A stretch of 56,561 nucleotides of DNA from the NCBI GenBank assembly GCA_033064195.1, contig JARBJD010000418.1, forward strand, positions 1 through 56,561, in the 5' to 3' direction. Source of the stretch: Blattamonas nauphoetae (Eukaryota > Preaxostyla > Oxymonadida). Position 1 is the first letter of the stretch, and each line of letters opens with the position of its first letter. The position numbers and the translations under genes are program-made. A model generated the notes under the pieces. The model worked only from the letters and a program-made list of their open reading frames with translations, was not told where the DNA came from and ran no database searches. This document shows, piece after piece, positions 44,201 to 56,561 of this stretch.

Positions 44201-47200
44201 GTGGAGAGCGAAGACCGAAAATGAAAATGTAAGTCCCAGAATTGAACAAAAGTGACTGAAATTCAAAAAGTTCTCGGATGTATTCCTGAATGTGAGTTCG
44301 ACTAGGAAAAGAAAAGAAAGTTGCGCAAAATGTGAGTGTGTCATGTGAGAGGTCCTTTGTTCGCACTTTCAGTGCTCACGTCAGGGTTGTCGGTTGTTGG
44401 TTTTGGACTCAAGGGGGTATCACGCCAACTTTTGAAAAATGATGAAAAAAGATTGAAGAAATCGAAGGAAAGTGGAGAGCGAAGACCGAAAATGAAAATG
44501 TAAGTCCCATAATTGAACAAAAAGTGACTGAAATTCAAAAAGTTCTCGGATGTATTCCTGAATGTGAGTTCGACTAGGAAAAAGAAAAGAAAGTTGCGCA
44601 AAATGTGAGTGTGTCATGTGAGAGGTCCTTTGTTCGCACTTTCAGTGCTCACGTCAGGGTTGTCGGTTGTTGGTTTTGGACTCAAGGGGGTATCACGCCA
44701 ACTTTTGAAAAATGATGAAAAAAGATTGAAGAAATCGAAGGAAAGTGGAGAGCGAAGACCGAAAATGAAAATGTAAGTCCCAGAATTGAACAAAAGTGAC
44801 TGAAATTCAAAAAAGTTCTCGGATGTATTCCTGAATGTGAGTTCGACTAGGAAAAGAAAAGAAAGTTGCGCAAAATGTGAGTGTGTCATGTGAGGGTCCT
44901 TTGTTCGCACTTTCAGTGCTCACGTCAGGGTTGTCGGTTGTTGGTTTTTGGACTCCAAGGGGGGTATCACGCCAACTTTTGAAAAATGATGAAAAAAGAT
45001 TGAAGAAATCGAAGGAAAGTGGAGAGCGAAGACCGAAAATGAAAATGTAAGTCCCAGAATTGAACAAAAGTGACTGAAATTCAAAAAGTTCTCGGATGTA
45101 TTCCTGAATGTGAGTTCGACTAGGAAAAAGAAAAGAAAGTTGCGCAAAATGTGAGTGTGTCATGTGAGAGGTCCTTTGTTCGCACTTTCAGTGCTCACGT
45201 CAGGGTTGTCGGTTGTTGGTTTTGGACTCAAGGGGGTATCACGCCAACTTTTGAAAAATGATGAAAAAAGATTGAAGAAATCGAAGGAAAGTGGAGAGCG
45301 AAGACCGAAAATGAAAATGTAAGTCCCAGAATTGAACAAAAGTGACTGAAATTCAAAAAGTTCTCGGATGTATTCCTGAATGTGAGTTCGACTAGGAAAA
45401 AGAAAAGAAAGTTGCGCAAAATGTGAGTGTGTCATGTGAGGTCCTTTGTTCGCACTTTCAGTGCTCACGTCAGGGTTGTCGGTTGTTGGTTTTGGACTCA
45501 AGGGGTATCACGCCAACTTTTGAAAAATGATGAAAAAAGATTGAAGAAATCGAAGGAAAGTGGAGAGCGAAGACCGAAAATGAAAATGTAAGTCCCAGAA
45601 TTGAACAAAAGTGACTGAAATTCAAAAAGTTCTCGGATGTATTCCTGAATGTGAGTTCGACTAGGAAAAGAAAAGAAAGTTGCGCAAAATGTGAGTGTGT
45701 CATGTGAGAGGTCCTTTGTTCGCACTTTCAGTGCTCACGTCAGGGTTGTCGGTTGTTGGTTTTGGACTCAAGGGGGGTATCACGCCAACTTTTGAAAAAT
45801 GATGAAAAAAGATTGAAGAAATCGAAGGAAAGTGGAGAGCGAAGACCGAAAATGAAAATGTAAGTCCCAGAATTGAACAAAAGTGACTGAAATTCAAAAA
45901 GTTCTCGGATGTATTCCTGAATGTGAGTTCGACTAGGAAAAGAAAAGAAAGTTGCGCAAAATGTGAGTGTGTCATGTGAGAGGTCCTTTGTTCGCACTTT
46001 CAGTGCTCACGTCAGGGTTGTCGGTTGTTGGTTTTGGACTCAAGGGGGTATCACGCCAACTTTTGAAAAATGATGAAAAAAGATTGAAGAAATCGAAGGA
46101 AAGTGGAGAGCGAAGACCGAAAATGAAAATGTAAGTCCCAGAATTGAACAAAAGTGACTGAAATTCAAAAAGTTCTCGGATGTATTCCTGAATGTGAGTT
46201 CGACTAGGAAAAGAAAAGAAAGTTGCGCAAAATGTGAGTGTGTCATGTGAGAGGTCCTTTGTTCGCACTTTCAGTGCTCACGTCAGGGTTGTCGGTTGTT
46301 GGTTTTGGACTCAAGGGGGTATCACGCCAACTTTTGAAAAATGATGAAAAAAGATTGAAGAAATCGAAGGAAAGTGGAGAGCGAAGACCGAAAATGAAAA
46401 TGTAAGTCCCAGAATTGAACAAAAGTGACTGAAATTCAAAAAGTTCTCGGATGTATTCCTGAATGTGAGTTCGACTAGGAAAAGAAAAGAAAGTTGCGCA
46501 AAATGTGAGTGTGTCATGTGAGAGGTCCTTTGTTCGCACTTTCAGTGCTCACGTCAGGGTTGTCGGTTGTTGGTTTTGGACTCAAGGGGGTATCACGCCA
46601 ACTTTTGAAAAATGATGAAAAAAGATTGAAGAAATCGAAGGAAAGTGGAGAGCGAAGACCGAAAATGAAAATGTAAGTCCCAGAATTGAACAAAAGTGAC
46701 TGAAATTCAAAAAGTTCTCGGATGTATTCCTGAATGTGAGTTCGACTAGGAAAAGAAAAGAAAGTTGCGCAAAATGTGAGTGTGTCATGTGAGAGGTCCT
46801 TTGTTCGCACTTTCAGTGCTCACGTCAGGGTTGTCGGTTGTTGGTTTTGGACTCAAGGGGGTATCACGCCAACTTTTGAAAAATGATGAAAAAAGATTGA
46901 AGAAATCGAAGGAAAGTGGAGAGCGAAGACCGAAAATGAAAATGTAAGTCCCAGAATTGAACAAAAGTGACTGAAATTCAAAAAGTTCTCGGATGTATTC
47001 CTGAATGTGAGTTCGACTAGGAAAAGAAAAGAAAGTTGCGCAAAATGTGAGTGTGTCATGTGAGGGTTCCTTTGTTCGCACTTTCAGTGCTCACGTCAGG
47101 GTTGTCGGTTGTTGGTTTTGGACTCAAGGGGGTATCACGCCAACTTTTTGAAAAATGATGAAAAAAGATTGAAGAAATCGAAGGAAAGTGGAGAGCGAAG

Positions 47201-50200
47201 ACCGAAAATGAAAATGTAAGTCCCAGAATTGAACAAAAGTGACTGAAATTCAAAAAGTTCTCGGATGTATTCCTGAATGTGAGTTCGACTAGGAAAAGAA
47301 AAGAAAGTTGCGCAAAATGTGAGTGTGTCATGTGAGAGGTCCTTTGTTCGCACTTTCAGTGCTCACGTCAGGGTTGTCGGTTGTTGGTTTTTGGACTCCA
47401 AGGGGGGGTATCACGCCAACTTTTGAAAAATGATGAAAAAAGATTGAAGAAATCGAAGGAAAGTGGAGAGCGAAGACCGAAAATGAAAATGTAAGTCCCA
47501 GAATTGAACAAAAGTGACTGAAATTCAAAAAGTTCTCGGATGTATTCCTGAATGTGAGTTCGACTAGGAAAAAGAAAAGAAAGTTGCGCAAAATGTGAGT
47601 GTGTCATGTGAGAGGTCCTTTGTTCGCACTTTCAGTGCTCACGTCAGGGTTGTCGGTTGTTGGTTTTGGACTCAAGGGGTATCACGCCAACTTTTGAAAA
47701 ATGATGAAAAAAGATTGAAGAAATCGAAGGAAAGTGGAGAGCGAAGACCGAAAATGAAAATGTAAGTCCCAGAATTGAACAAAAGTGACTGAAATTCAAA
47801 AAGTTCTCGGATGTATTCCTGAATGTGAGTTCGACTAGGAAAAGAAAAGAAAGTTGCGCAAAATGTGAGTGTGTCATGTGAGAGGTCCTTTGTTCGCACT
47901 TTCAGTGCTCACGTCAGGGTTGTCGGTTGTTGGTTTTGGACTCAAGGGGTATCACGCCAACTTTTGAAAAATGATGAAAAAAGATTGAAGAAATCGAAGG
48001 AAAGTGGAGAGCGAAGACCGAAAATGAAAATGTAAGTCCCAGAATTGAACAAAAGTGACTGAAATTCAAAAAGTTCTCGGATGTATTCCTGAATGTGAGT
48101 TCGACTAGGAAAAGAAAAGAAAGTTGCGCAAAATGTGAGTGTGTCATGTGAGAGGTCCTTTGTTCGCACTTTCAGTGCTCACGTCAGGGTTGTCGGTTGT
48201 TGGTTTTGGACTCAAGGGGGTATCACGCCAACTTTTGAAAAATGATGAAAAAAAGATTGAAGAAATCGAAGGAAAGTGGAGAGCGAAGACCGAAAATGAA
48301 AATGTAAGTCCCAGAATTGAACAAAAGTGACTGAAATTCAAAAAGTTCTCGGATGTATTCCTGAATGTGAGTTCGACTAGGAAAAAGAAAAGAAAGTTGC
48401 GCAAAATGTGAGTGTGTCATGTGAGAGGTCCTTTGTTCGCACTTTCAGTGCTCACGTCAGGGTTGTCGGTTGTTGGTTTTGGACTCAAGGGGGTATCACG
48501 CCAACTTTTGAAAAATGATGAAAAAAAGATTGAAGAAATCGAAGGAAAGTGGAGAGCGAAGACCGAAAATGAAAATGTAAGTCCCAGAATTGAACAAAAG
48601 TGACTGAAATTCAAAAAGTTCTCGGATGTATTCCTGAATGTGAGTTCGACTAGGAAAAGAAAAGAAAGTTGCGCAAAATGTGAGTGTGTCATGTGGGAGA
48701 GGGTTCCTTTGTTCGCACTTTCAGTGCTCACGTCAGGGTTGTCGGTTGTTGGTTTTGGACTCAAGGGGGTATCACGCCAACTTTTGAAAAATGATGAAAA
48801 AAGATTGAAGAAATCGAAGGAAAGTGGAGAGCGAAGACCGAAAATGAAAATGTAAGTCCCAGAATTGAACAAAAGTGACTGAAATTCAAAAAGTTCTCGG
48901 ATGTATTCCTGAATGTGAGTTCGACTAGGAAAAGAAAAGTTGCGCAAAATGTGAGTGTGTCATGTGAGAGGTCCTTTGTTCGCACTTTCAGTGCTCACGT
49001 CAGGGTTGTCGGTTGTTGGTTTTGGACTCAAGGGGGTATCACGCCAACTTTTTGAAAAATGATGAAAAAAGATTGAAGAAATCGAAGGAAAGTGGAGAGC
49101 GAAGACTGAAAATGAAAATGTAAGTCCCAGAATTGAACAAAAGTGACTGAAATTCAAAAAGTTCTCGGATGTATTCCTGAATGTGAGTTCGACTAGGAAA
49201 AGAAAGAAAGTTGCGCAAAATGTGAGTGTGTCATGTGAGGGTCCTTTGTTCGCACTTTCAGTGCTCACGTCAGGGTTGTCGGTTGTTGGTTTTGGACTCA
49301 AGGGGGTATCACGCCAACTTTTTGAAAAATGATGAAAAAAGATTGAAGAAATCGAAGGAAAGTGGAGAGCGAAGACCGAAAATGAAAATGTAAGTCCCAG
49401 AATTGAACAAAAGTGACTGAAATTCAAAAAGTTCTCGGATGTATTCCTGAATGTGAGTTCGACTAGGAAAAGAAAAAAGTTGCGCAAAATGTGAGTGTGT
49501 CATGTGAGAGGTCCTTTGTTCGCACTTTCAGTGCTCACGTCAGGGTTGTCGGTTGTTGGTTTTGGACTCAAGGGGGTATCACGCCAACTTTTGAAAAATG
49601 ATGAAAAAAGATTGAAGAAATCGAAGGAAAGTGGAGAGCGAAGACCGAAAATGAAAATGTAAGTCCCAGAATTGAACAAAAGTGACTGAAATTCAAAAAG
49701 TTCTCGGATGTATTCCTGAATGTGAGTTCGACTAGGAAAAGAAAAGTTGCGCAAAATGTGAGTGTGTCATGTGAGAGGTCCTTTGTTCGCACTTTCAGTG
49801 CTCACGTCAGGGTTGTCGGTTGTTGGTTTTGGACTCAAGGGGTATCCGCGCCAACTTTTTGAAAAATGATGAAAAAAGATTGAAGAAATCGAAGGAAAGT
49901 GGAGAGCGAAGACCGAAAATGAAAATGTAAGTCCCAGAATTGAACAAAAGTGACTGAAATTCAAAAAGTTCTCGGATGTATTCCTGAATGTGAGTTCGAC
50001 TAGGAAAAGAAAAGTTGCGCAAAATGTAGTGTGTCATGTAGAGAGGTCCTTTGTTCGCACTTTCAGTGCTCACGTCAGGGTTGTCGGTTGTTGGTTTTGG
50101 ACTCAAGGGGGTATCACGCCAACTTTTGAAAAATGATGAAAAAAGATTGAAGAAATCGAAGGAAAGTGGAAGCGAAGACCGAAAATGAAAATGTAAGTCC

Positions 50201-53200
50201 CAGAATTGAACAAAAGTGACTGAAATTCAAAAAGTTCTCGGATGTATTCCTGAATGTGAGTTCGACTAGGAAAAGAAAGAAAAGTTGCGCAAAATGTAGG
50301 TGTGTCATGTGAGAGGTCCTTTGTTCGCACTTTCAGTGCTCACGTCAGGGTTGTCGGTTGTTGGTTTTGGACTCAAGGGGGGGTATCACGCCAACTTTTT
50401 GAAAAATGATGAAAAAAGATTGAAGAAATCGAAGGAAAGTGGAGAGCGAAGACCGAAAATGAAAATGTAAGTCCCAGAATTGAACAAAAGTGACTGAAAT
50501 TCAAAAAGTTCTCGGATGTATTCCTGAATGTGAGTTCGACTAGGAAAAGAAAGTTGCGCAAAATGTGAGTGTGTCATGTAGAGAGGTCCTTTGTTCGCAC
50601 TTTCAGTGCTCACGTCAGGGTTGTCGGTTGTTGGTTTTGGACTCAAGGGGGTATCACGCCAACTTTTTGAAAAATGATGAAAAAAGATTGAAGAAATCGA
50701 AGGAAAGTGGAGAGCGAAGACCGAAAATGAAAATGTAAGTCCCAGAATTGAACAAAAGTGACTGAAATTCAAAAAGTTCTCGGATGTATTCCTGAATGTG
50801 AGTTCGACTAGGAAAAGAAAAAGTTGCGCAAAATGTGAGTGTGTCATGTAGAGAGGTCCTTTGTTCGCACTTTCAGTGCTCACGTCAGGGTTGTCGGTTG
50901 TTGGTTTTGGACTCAAGGGGTATCACGCCAACTTTTGAAAAATGATGAAAAAAGATTGAAGAAATCGAAGGAAAGTGGAGAGCGAAGACCGAAAATGAAA
51001 ATGTAAGTCCCAGAATTGAACAAAAGTGACTGAAATTCAAAAAGTTCTCGGATGTATTCCTGAATGTGAGTTCGACTAGGAAAAGAAAAGTTGCGCAAAA
51101 TGTGAGTGTGTCATGTGAGAGGTCCTTTGTTCGCACTTTCAGTGCTCACGTCAGGGTTGTCGGTTGTTGGTTTTGGACTCAAGGGGTATCACGCCAACTT
51201 TTGAAAAATGATGAAAAAAGATTGAAGAAATCGAAGGAAAGTGGAGAGCGAAGACCGAAAATGAAAATGTAAGTCCCAGAATTGAACAAAAGTGACTGAA
51301 ATTCAAAAAGTTCTCGGATGTATTCCTGAATGTGAGTTCGACTAGGAAAAAGAAAAGTTGCGCAAAATGTGAGTGTGTCATGTAGAGGTCCTTTGTTCGC
51401 ACTTTCAGTGCTCACGTCAGGGTTGTCGGTTGTTGGTTTTGGACTCAAGGGGGTATCACGCCAACTTTTTGAAAAATGATGAAAAAAAGATTGAAGAAAT
51501 CGAAGGAAAGTGGAGGCGAAGACCGAAAATGAAAATGTAAGTCCCAGAATTGAACAAAAGTGACTGAAATTCAAAAAGTTCTCGGATGTATTCCTGAATG
51601 TGAGTTCGACTAGGAAAAGAAAGAAAGTTGCGCAAAATGTGAGGTGTGTCATGTGAGAGGTCCTTTGTTCGCACTTTCAGTGCTCACGTCAGGGTTGTCG
51701 GTTGTTGGTTTTGGACTCAAGGGGGTATCACGCCAACTTTTGAAAAATGATGAAAAAAGATTGAAGAAATCGAAGGAAAGTGGAGAGCGAAGACCGAAAA
51801 TGAAAATGTAAGTCCCAGAATTGAACAAAAGTGACTGAAATTCAAAAAGTTCTCGGATGTATTCCTGAATGTGAGTTCGACTAGGAAAAAGAAAGAAAGT
51901 TGCGCAAAATGTAGTGTGTCATGTGAGGAGGTCCTTTGTTCGCACTTTCAGTGCTCACGTCAGGGTTGTCGGTTGTTGGTTTTGGACTCAAGGGGTATCA
52001 CGCCAACTTTTTGAAAAATGATGAAAAAAGATTGAAGAAATCGAAGGAAAGTGGAGAGCGAAGACCGAAAATGAAAATGTAAGTCCCAGAATTGAACAAA
52101 AGTGACTCGAAATTCAAAAAAAAGTTCTCGGATGTATTCCTGAATGTGAGTTCGACTAGGAAAAGAAAAAGTTGTGCAAAATGTGAGTGTGTGTCATGTA
52201 GAGAGGTCCTTTGTTCGCACTTTCAGTGCTCACGTCAGGGTTGTCGGTTGTTGGTTTTGGACTCAAGGGGGTATCACGCCAACTTTTTGAAAAATGATGA
52301 AAAAAAGATTGAAGAAATCGAAGGAAAGTGGAGAGCGAAGACCGAAAATGAAAATGTAAGTCCCAGAATTGAACAAAAGTGACTGAAATTCAAAAAGTTC
52401 TCGGATGTATTCCTGAATGTGAGTTCGACTAGGAAAAGAAAAGTTGCGCAAAATGTGAGTGTGTCATGTAGAGGTCCTTTGTTCGCACTTTCAGTGCTCA
52501 CGTCAGGGTTGTCGGTTGTTGGTTTTGGACTCAAGGGGGGTATCACCAACTTTTTGAAAAATGATGAAAAAAGATTGAAGAAATCGAAGGAAAGTGGAGA
52601 GCGAAGACCGAAAATGAAAATGTAAGTCCCAGAATTGAACAAAAGTGACTGAAATTCAAAAAGTTCTCGGATGTATTCCTGAATGTGAGTTCGACTAGGA
52701 AAAGAAAAGTTGCGCAAAATGTGAGGTGTGTCATGTGAGAGGTCCTTTGTTCGCACTTTCAGTGCTCACGTCAGGGTTGTCGGTTGTTGGTTTTGGACTC
52801 AAGGGGGTATCACGCCAACTTTTTGAAAATGATGAAAAAAGATTGAAGAAATCGAAGGAAAGTGGAGAGCGAAGACGAAAATGAAAATGTAAGTCCCAGA
52901 ATTGAACAAAAGTGACTGAAATTCAAAAAGTTCTCGGATGTATTCCTGAATGTGAGTTCGACTAGGAAAAGTTGCGCAAAATGTGAGTGTCATAGTAGGG
53001 AGGTCCTTTGTTCGCACTTTCAGTGCTCACGTCAGGGTTGTCGGTTGTTGGTTTTGGACTCAAGGGGGGTATCACGTCAACTTTTGAAAAATGATGAAAA
53101 AAGATTGAAGAAATCGAAGGAAAGTGGAGCGAAGACCGAAAATGAAAATGTAAGTCCAGAATTGAACAAAAGTGACTGAAAATTCAAAAAGTTCTCGGAT

Positions 53201-56200
53201 GTATTCCTGAATGTGAGTTCGACTAGGAAAAGAAAAAGGTGTGCGCAAAATGTAGGTGTCATGTAGAGAGGTCCTTTGTTCGCACTTTCAGTGCTCACGT
53301 CAGGGTTGTCGGTTGTTGGTTTTGGACTCAAGGGGGTATCACGCCAACTTTTTGAAAAATGATGAAAAAAAGATTGAAGAAATCGAAGGAGGAAAGTGGA
53401 GAGCGAAGACCGAAAATGAAAATGTAAGTCCCATGAATTGAACAAAAGTGACTGAAATTCAAAAAGTTCTCGGATGTATTCCTGAATGTGAGTTCGACTA
53501 GGAAAAAAGTTGCGCAAAATGTGAGGTGTGTCATGTGAGAGGTCCTTTGTTCGCACTTTCAGTGCTCACGTCAGGGTTGTCGGTTGTTGGTTTTGGACTC
53601 AAGGGGGTATCACGCCAACTTTTGAAAAATGATGAAAAAGATTGAAGAAATCGAAGGAAAGTGGAGAGCGAAGACCGAAAATGAAAATGTAAGTCCCAGA
53701 ATTGAACAAAAAGTGACTGAAATTCAAAAAGTTCTCGGATGTATTCCTGAATGTGAGTTCGACTAGGAAAAGAAAAAGTTGGCGCAAAATGTGAGGTGTG
53801 TCATGAGGTCCTTTGTTCGCACTTTCAGTGCTCACGTCAGGGTTGTCGGTTGTTGGTTTTGGACTCAAGGGGGTATCACGCCAACTTTTGAAAAATGATG
53901 AAAAAAGATTGAAGAAATCGAAGGAAAGTGGAGAGCGAAGACCGAAAATGAAAATGTAAGTCCCAGAATTGAACAAAAAGTGACTGAAATTCAAAAAGTT
54001 CTCGGATGTATTCCTGAATGTGAGTTCGACTAGGAAAAAGAAAAGAAAGTTGCGCAAAATGTGAGTGTGTCAGGTAGAGAGGTCCTTTGTTCGCACTTTC
54101 AGTGCTCACGTCAGGGTTGTCGGTTGTTGGTTTTGGACTCAAGGGGTATCACGCCAACTTTTGAAAAATGATGAAAAAAAGATTGAAGAAATCGAAGGAA
54201 AGTGGAGAGCGAAGACCGAAAATGAAAATGTAAGTCCCAGAATTGAACAAAAAGTGACTGAAATTCAAAAAGTTCTCGGATGTATTCCTGAATGTGAGTT
54301 CGACTAGGAAAAAGAAAAGTTGCGCAAAATGTGAGTGTGTCAGTGTAGAGTCCTTTGTTCGCACTTTCAGTGCTCACGTCAGGGTTGTCGGTTGTTGGTT
54401 TTGGACTCAAGGGGGTATCACGCCAACTTTTTGAAAAATGATGAAAAAAAGATTGAAGAAATCGAAGGAAAGTGGAGGCGAAGATAGAAATTGAAAATGT
54501 AAGTCCCAGAATTGAACAAAAGTGACTGAAATTCAAAAAGTTCTCGGATGTATTCCTGAATGTGAGTTCGACTAGGGAAAAAGTTGCGCAAAATGTGAGG
54601 TGTGTCATGTAGGAGAGGTCCTTTGTTCGCACTTTCAGTGCTCACGTCAGGGTTGTCGGTTGTTGGTTTTGGACTCAAGGGGGTATTATCGCCAACTTTT
54701 GAAAAATGATGAAAAAGATTGAAGAAATCGAAGGAAAGTGGAGGCGAAGACCGAAAATGAAAATGTAAGTCCAGAATTGAACAAAAGTGACTGAAATTCA
54801 AAAAAGTTCTCGGATGTATTCCTGAATGTGAGGTTCGACTAGGAAAAAGAAAAAAGTTGCGCAAAATGTGAGGTGTGTCATGTGAGAGGTCCTTTGTTCG
54901 CACTTTCAGGTGCTCACGTCAGGGTTGTCGGTTGTTGGTTTTGGGACTCAAGGGGGTATCACGCCAACTTTTGAAAATGATGAAAAAAAGATTAAGAAAT
55001 CGAAGGGAGGTGGAGGCGAAGATCGAAAATGAAAATGTAAGTCCCATGAATTGAACAAAAGTGACTGAAATTCAAAAAGTTCTCGGATGTATTCCTGAAT
55101 GTGAGTTCGACTAGGAAAAAGAAAAAGTTGCGCAAAATGTAGGTGTGTCATGTAGAGAGTCCTTTGTTCGCACTTTCAGTGCTCACGTCAGGGTTGTCGG
55201 TTGTTGGTTTTGGACTCAAGGGGGTATCACGCCAACTTTTGAAAAATGATGAAAAAAGATTGAAGAAATCGAAGGAAAGTGGAGGCGAAGACCGAAAATG
55301 AAAATGTAAGTCCAGAATTGAACAAAAGTGACTGAAATTCAAAAAGTTCTCGGATGTATTCCTGAATGTGAGTTCGACTAGGAAAAGAAAAAAGTTGCGC
55401 AAAATGTGAGTGTGTCATGTAGGGAGGTCCTTTGTTCGCACTTTCAGTGCTCACGTCAGGGTTGTCGGTTGTTGGTTTTGGACTCAAGGGGGTATCACGC
55501 CAACTTTTGAAAAATGATGAAAAAAAGATTGAAGAAATCGAAGAGGAAGTGGAGGCGAAGACCGAAAATGAAAATGTAAGTCCAGAATTGAACAAAAGTG
55601 ACTGAAATTCAAAAAAGTTCTCGGATGTATTCCTGAATGTGAGTTCGACTAGGAAAAGAGAAGTTGCTGTGAGTGTGTCATGTGAGTCCTTTGTTCGCAA
55701 TCAAGTTGTGTCGGTTGTTGGTTTTGGACTCAAGGGGGGTATCACGCCAACTTTTTGAAAAATGATGAAAAAAAGATTAAGAAATCGAAGGAAAGTGGAG
55801 AGCGAAGACCGAAAATGAAAATGTAAGTCCCAGAATTGAACAAAAAGTGACTGAAATTCAAAAAGTTCTCGGATGTATTCCTGAATGTGAGTTCGACTAG
55901 GGAAAAAGAAAAAAGTTGCGCAAAATGTGAGTGTCAGGTGTCATGTGAGGTCCTTTGTTCGCACTTTCAGTGCTCACGTCAGGGTTGTCGGTTGTTGGTT
56001 TTGGACTCAAAGGGGGTATCACGCCAACTTTTTGAAAAATGATGAAAAAAATTGAAGAAATCGAAGGAAAGTGGAGGCGAGACCGAAAATGAAAATGTAA
56101 GTCAGAATTGAACAAAAGTGACTGAAATTCAAAAGTTCTCGGATGTATTCCTGAATGTGAGTTCGACTAGGAAAAAGAAAAAGTTAGCGCAAAATGTAGG

Positions 56201-56561
56201 TGTATGTCAGGTGGGGAAGTCCTTTGTTCGCACTTTCAGTGCTCACGTCAGGGTTGTCGGTTGTTGGTTTTGGACTCAAAGGGGTATCCGCGCCAACTTT
56301 TGAAAATGATGAAAAAAAGATTGAAGAAATCGAAGGAAAGTGGAGAGCGAAGACCGAAATGAAAATGTAAGTCCCAGAATTGAACAAAAAGTGACTGAAA
56401 TTCAAAAAGTTCTCGGATGTATTCCTGAATGTGAGTTCGACTAGGAAAAAGAAAAGTTGCGCAAAATGTAAGGTGTGTCCATGTCATGAGAGAGGTCCTT
56501 TGTTCGCACTTTCAGTGCTCACGTCAGGGTTGTCGGTTGTTGGTTTTTGGACTCAAAGGGG
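32224..56561. repeat. 271-bp satellite array, about 90 monomers, open at right end
   Basis: The array is head-to-tail copies of a monomer of about 271 nt. Spacing is 271 at 45.9-47.1 kb, about 275-276 near 33.7-34.6 kb, 282 at 38.6-39.4 kb, and about 268 near 54-55.5 kb. Conserved landmarks in nearly every unit are GTTCTCGGATGTATTCCTGA, GTGAGTTCGACTAGGAAAA, GTGCTCACGTCAGGGTTGTC and GGTATCACGCCAACTTTTGA. Two subfamilies differ at GAAGATCGAAAATG/CCCATAATTG (left, to about 40.6 kb) and GAAGACCGAAAATG/CCCAGAATTG (right). Most other variation is in A, G or T runs. The monomer length is not a multiple of 3 and frames shift between copies, so its 60-176-codon open frames are not genes. Confidence 0.97.
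36930..37545. repeat. Rearranged, diverged monomers inside the satellite
   Basis: Units here read CGGAGTTATTCCTGAATG in place of CGGATGTATTCCTGAATG, TTGTGCAAAATG in place of TTGCGCAAAATG, and GGACCCAAGG in place of GGACTCAAGG. At 37050 one monomer is cut short: CGCACTTTC joins directly to AATTGAACAAAAAGTGAG. From about 37250 to 37330 the sequence differs from all other copies (AAAACAAAGTTC...CTCAGG, then GAAAGTCGCAG). Confidence 0.85.

Noticed and set aside
32030-56561. Dozens of 60-176-codon frames in the satellite
   Set aside because: They repeat every 271 nt, shift phase between monomers, and start or stop with small indels.

Overview
The window is eukaryotic nuclear DNA, most likely from an anaerobic protist. 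It holds a eukaryotic 18S-ITS1-5.8S-ITS2-28S rDNA unit, a gene with a short GT-AG intron, and a decayed gene for a very large parallel beta-helix surface protein of the kind abundant in oxymonads such as Monocercomonoides and Blattamonas. The oxymonad assignment is an inference from these traits and has not been tested with a tree. TGA serves as a stop in the recombinase gene, and nothing seen requires a non-standard genetic code.

Layout. 1-0.65 kb: no recognised gene. 0.66-2.36 kb: a 17-bp minisatellite. 2.4-5.6 kb: mostly unrecognised, with a possible lysine/glutamate-rich coding remnant on the minus strand. 5.66-12.4 kb: one rDNA unit whose 18S lacks its first ~200 nt and whose 28S carries a 300-nt group I intron in the peptidyl transferase centre (site L2449). 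Splice-site pairing and a complete P3-P8 core can be read by eye. 12.46-13.5 kb: AT-rich spacer repeats and a very short TTAGGG-like tract. 13.8-16.6 kb: a tyrosine recombinase gene with a charged N-terminal region and an adjacent Myb/SANT-like frame, resembling a Crypton-type DNA transposon or a domesticated derivative. 16.7-20.06 kb: a 30-bp minisatellite. 20.06-21.1 kb: unrecognised. 21.1-31.7 kb: a broken giant beta-helix surface-protein locus with lysine/glutamate-rich, MORN-like and casein-kinase-1-tail-like pieces. 32.2 kb to the end: more than 24 kb of a ~271-bp satellite, about 90 monomers in at least two subfamilies, running off the window.

Tandem repeats make up about half of the window. 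Almost all long open frames inside them are by-products of repeat composition. The convincing functional features are the rRNA genes, the group I intron and the recombinase gene. The most novel candidate is the group I intron beside the ribosomal catalytic adenosine. The recombinase/Myb gene and the two-subfamily satellite come next. Many length differences lie in homopolymers and some satellite variants look like merged consensus strings, so copy numbers and some frame changes may be assembly artefacts.
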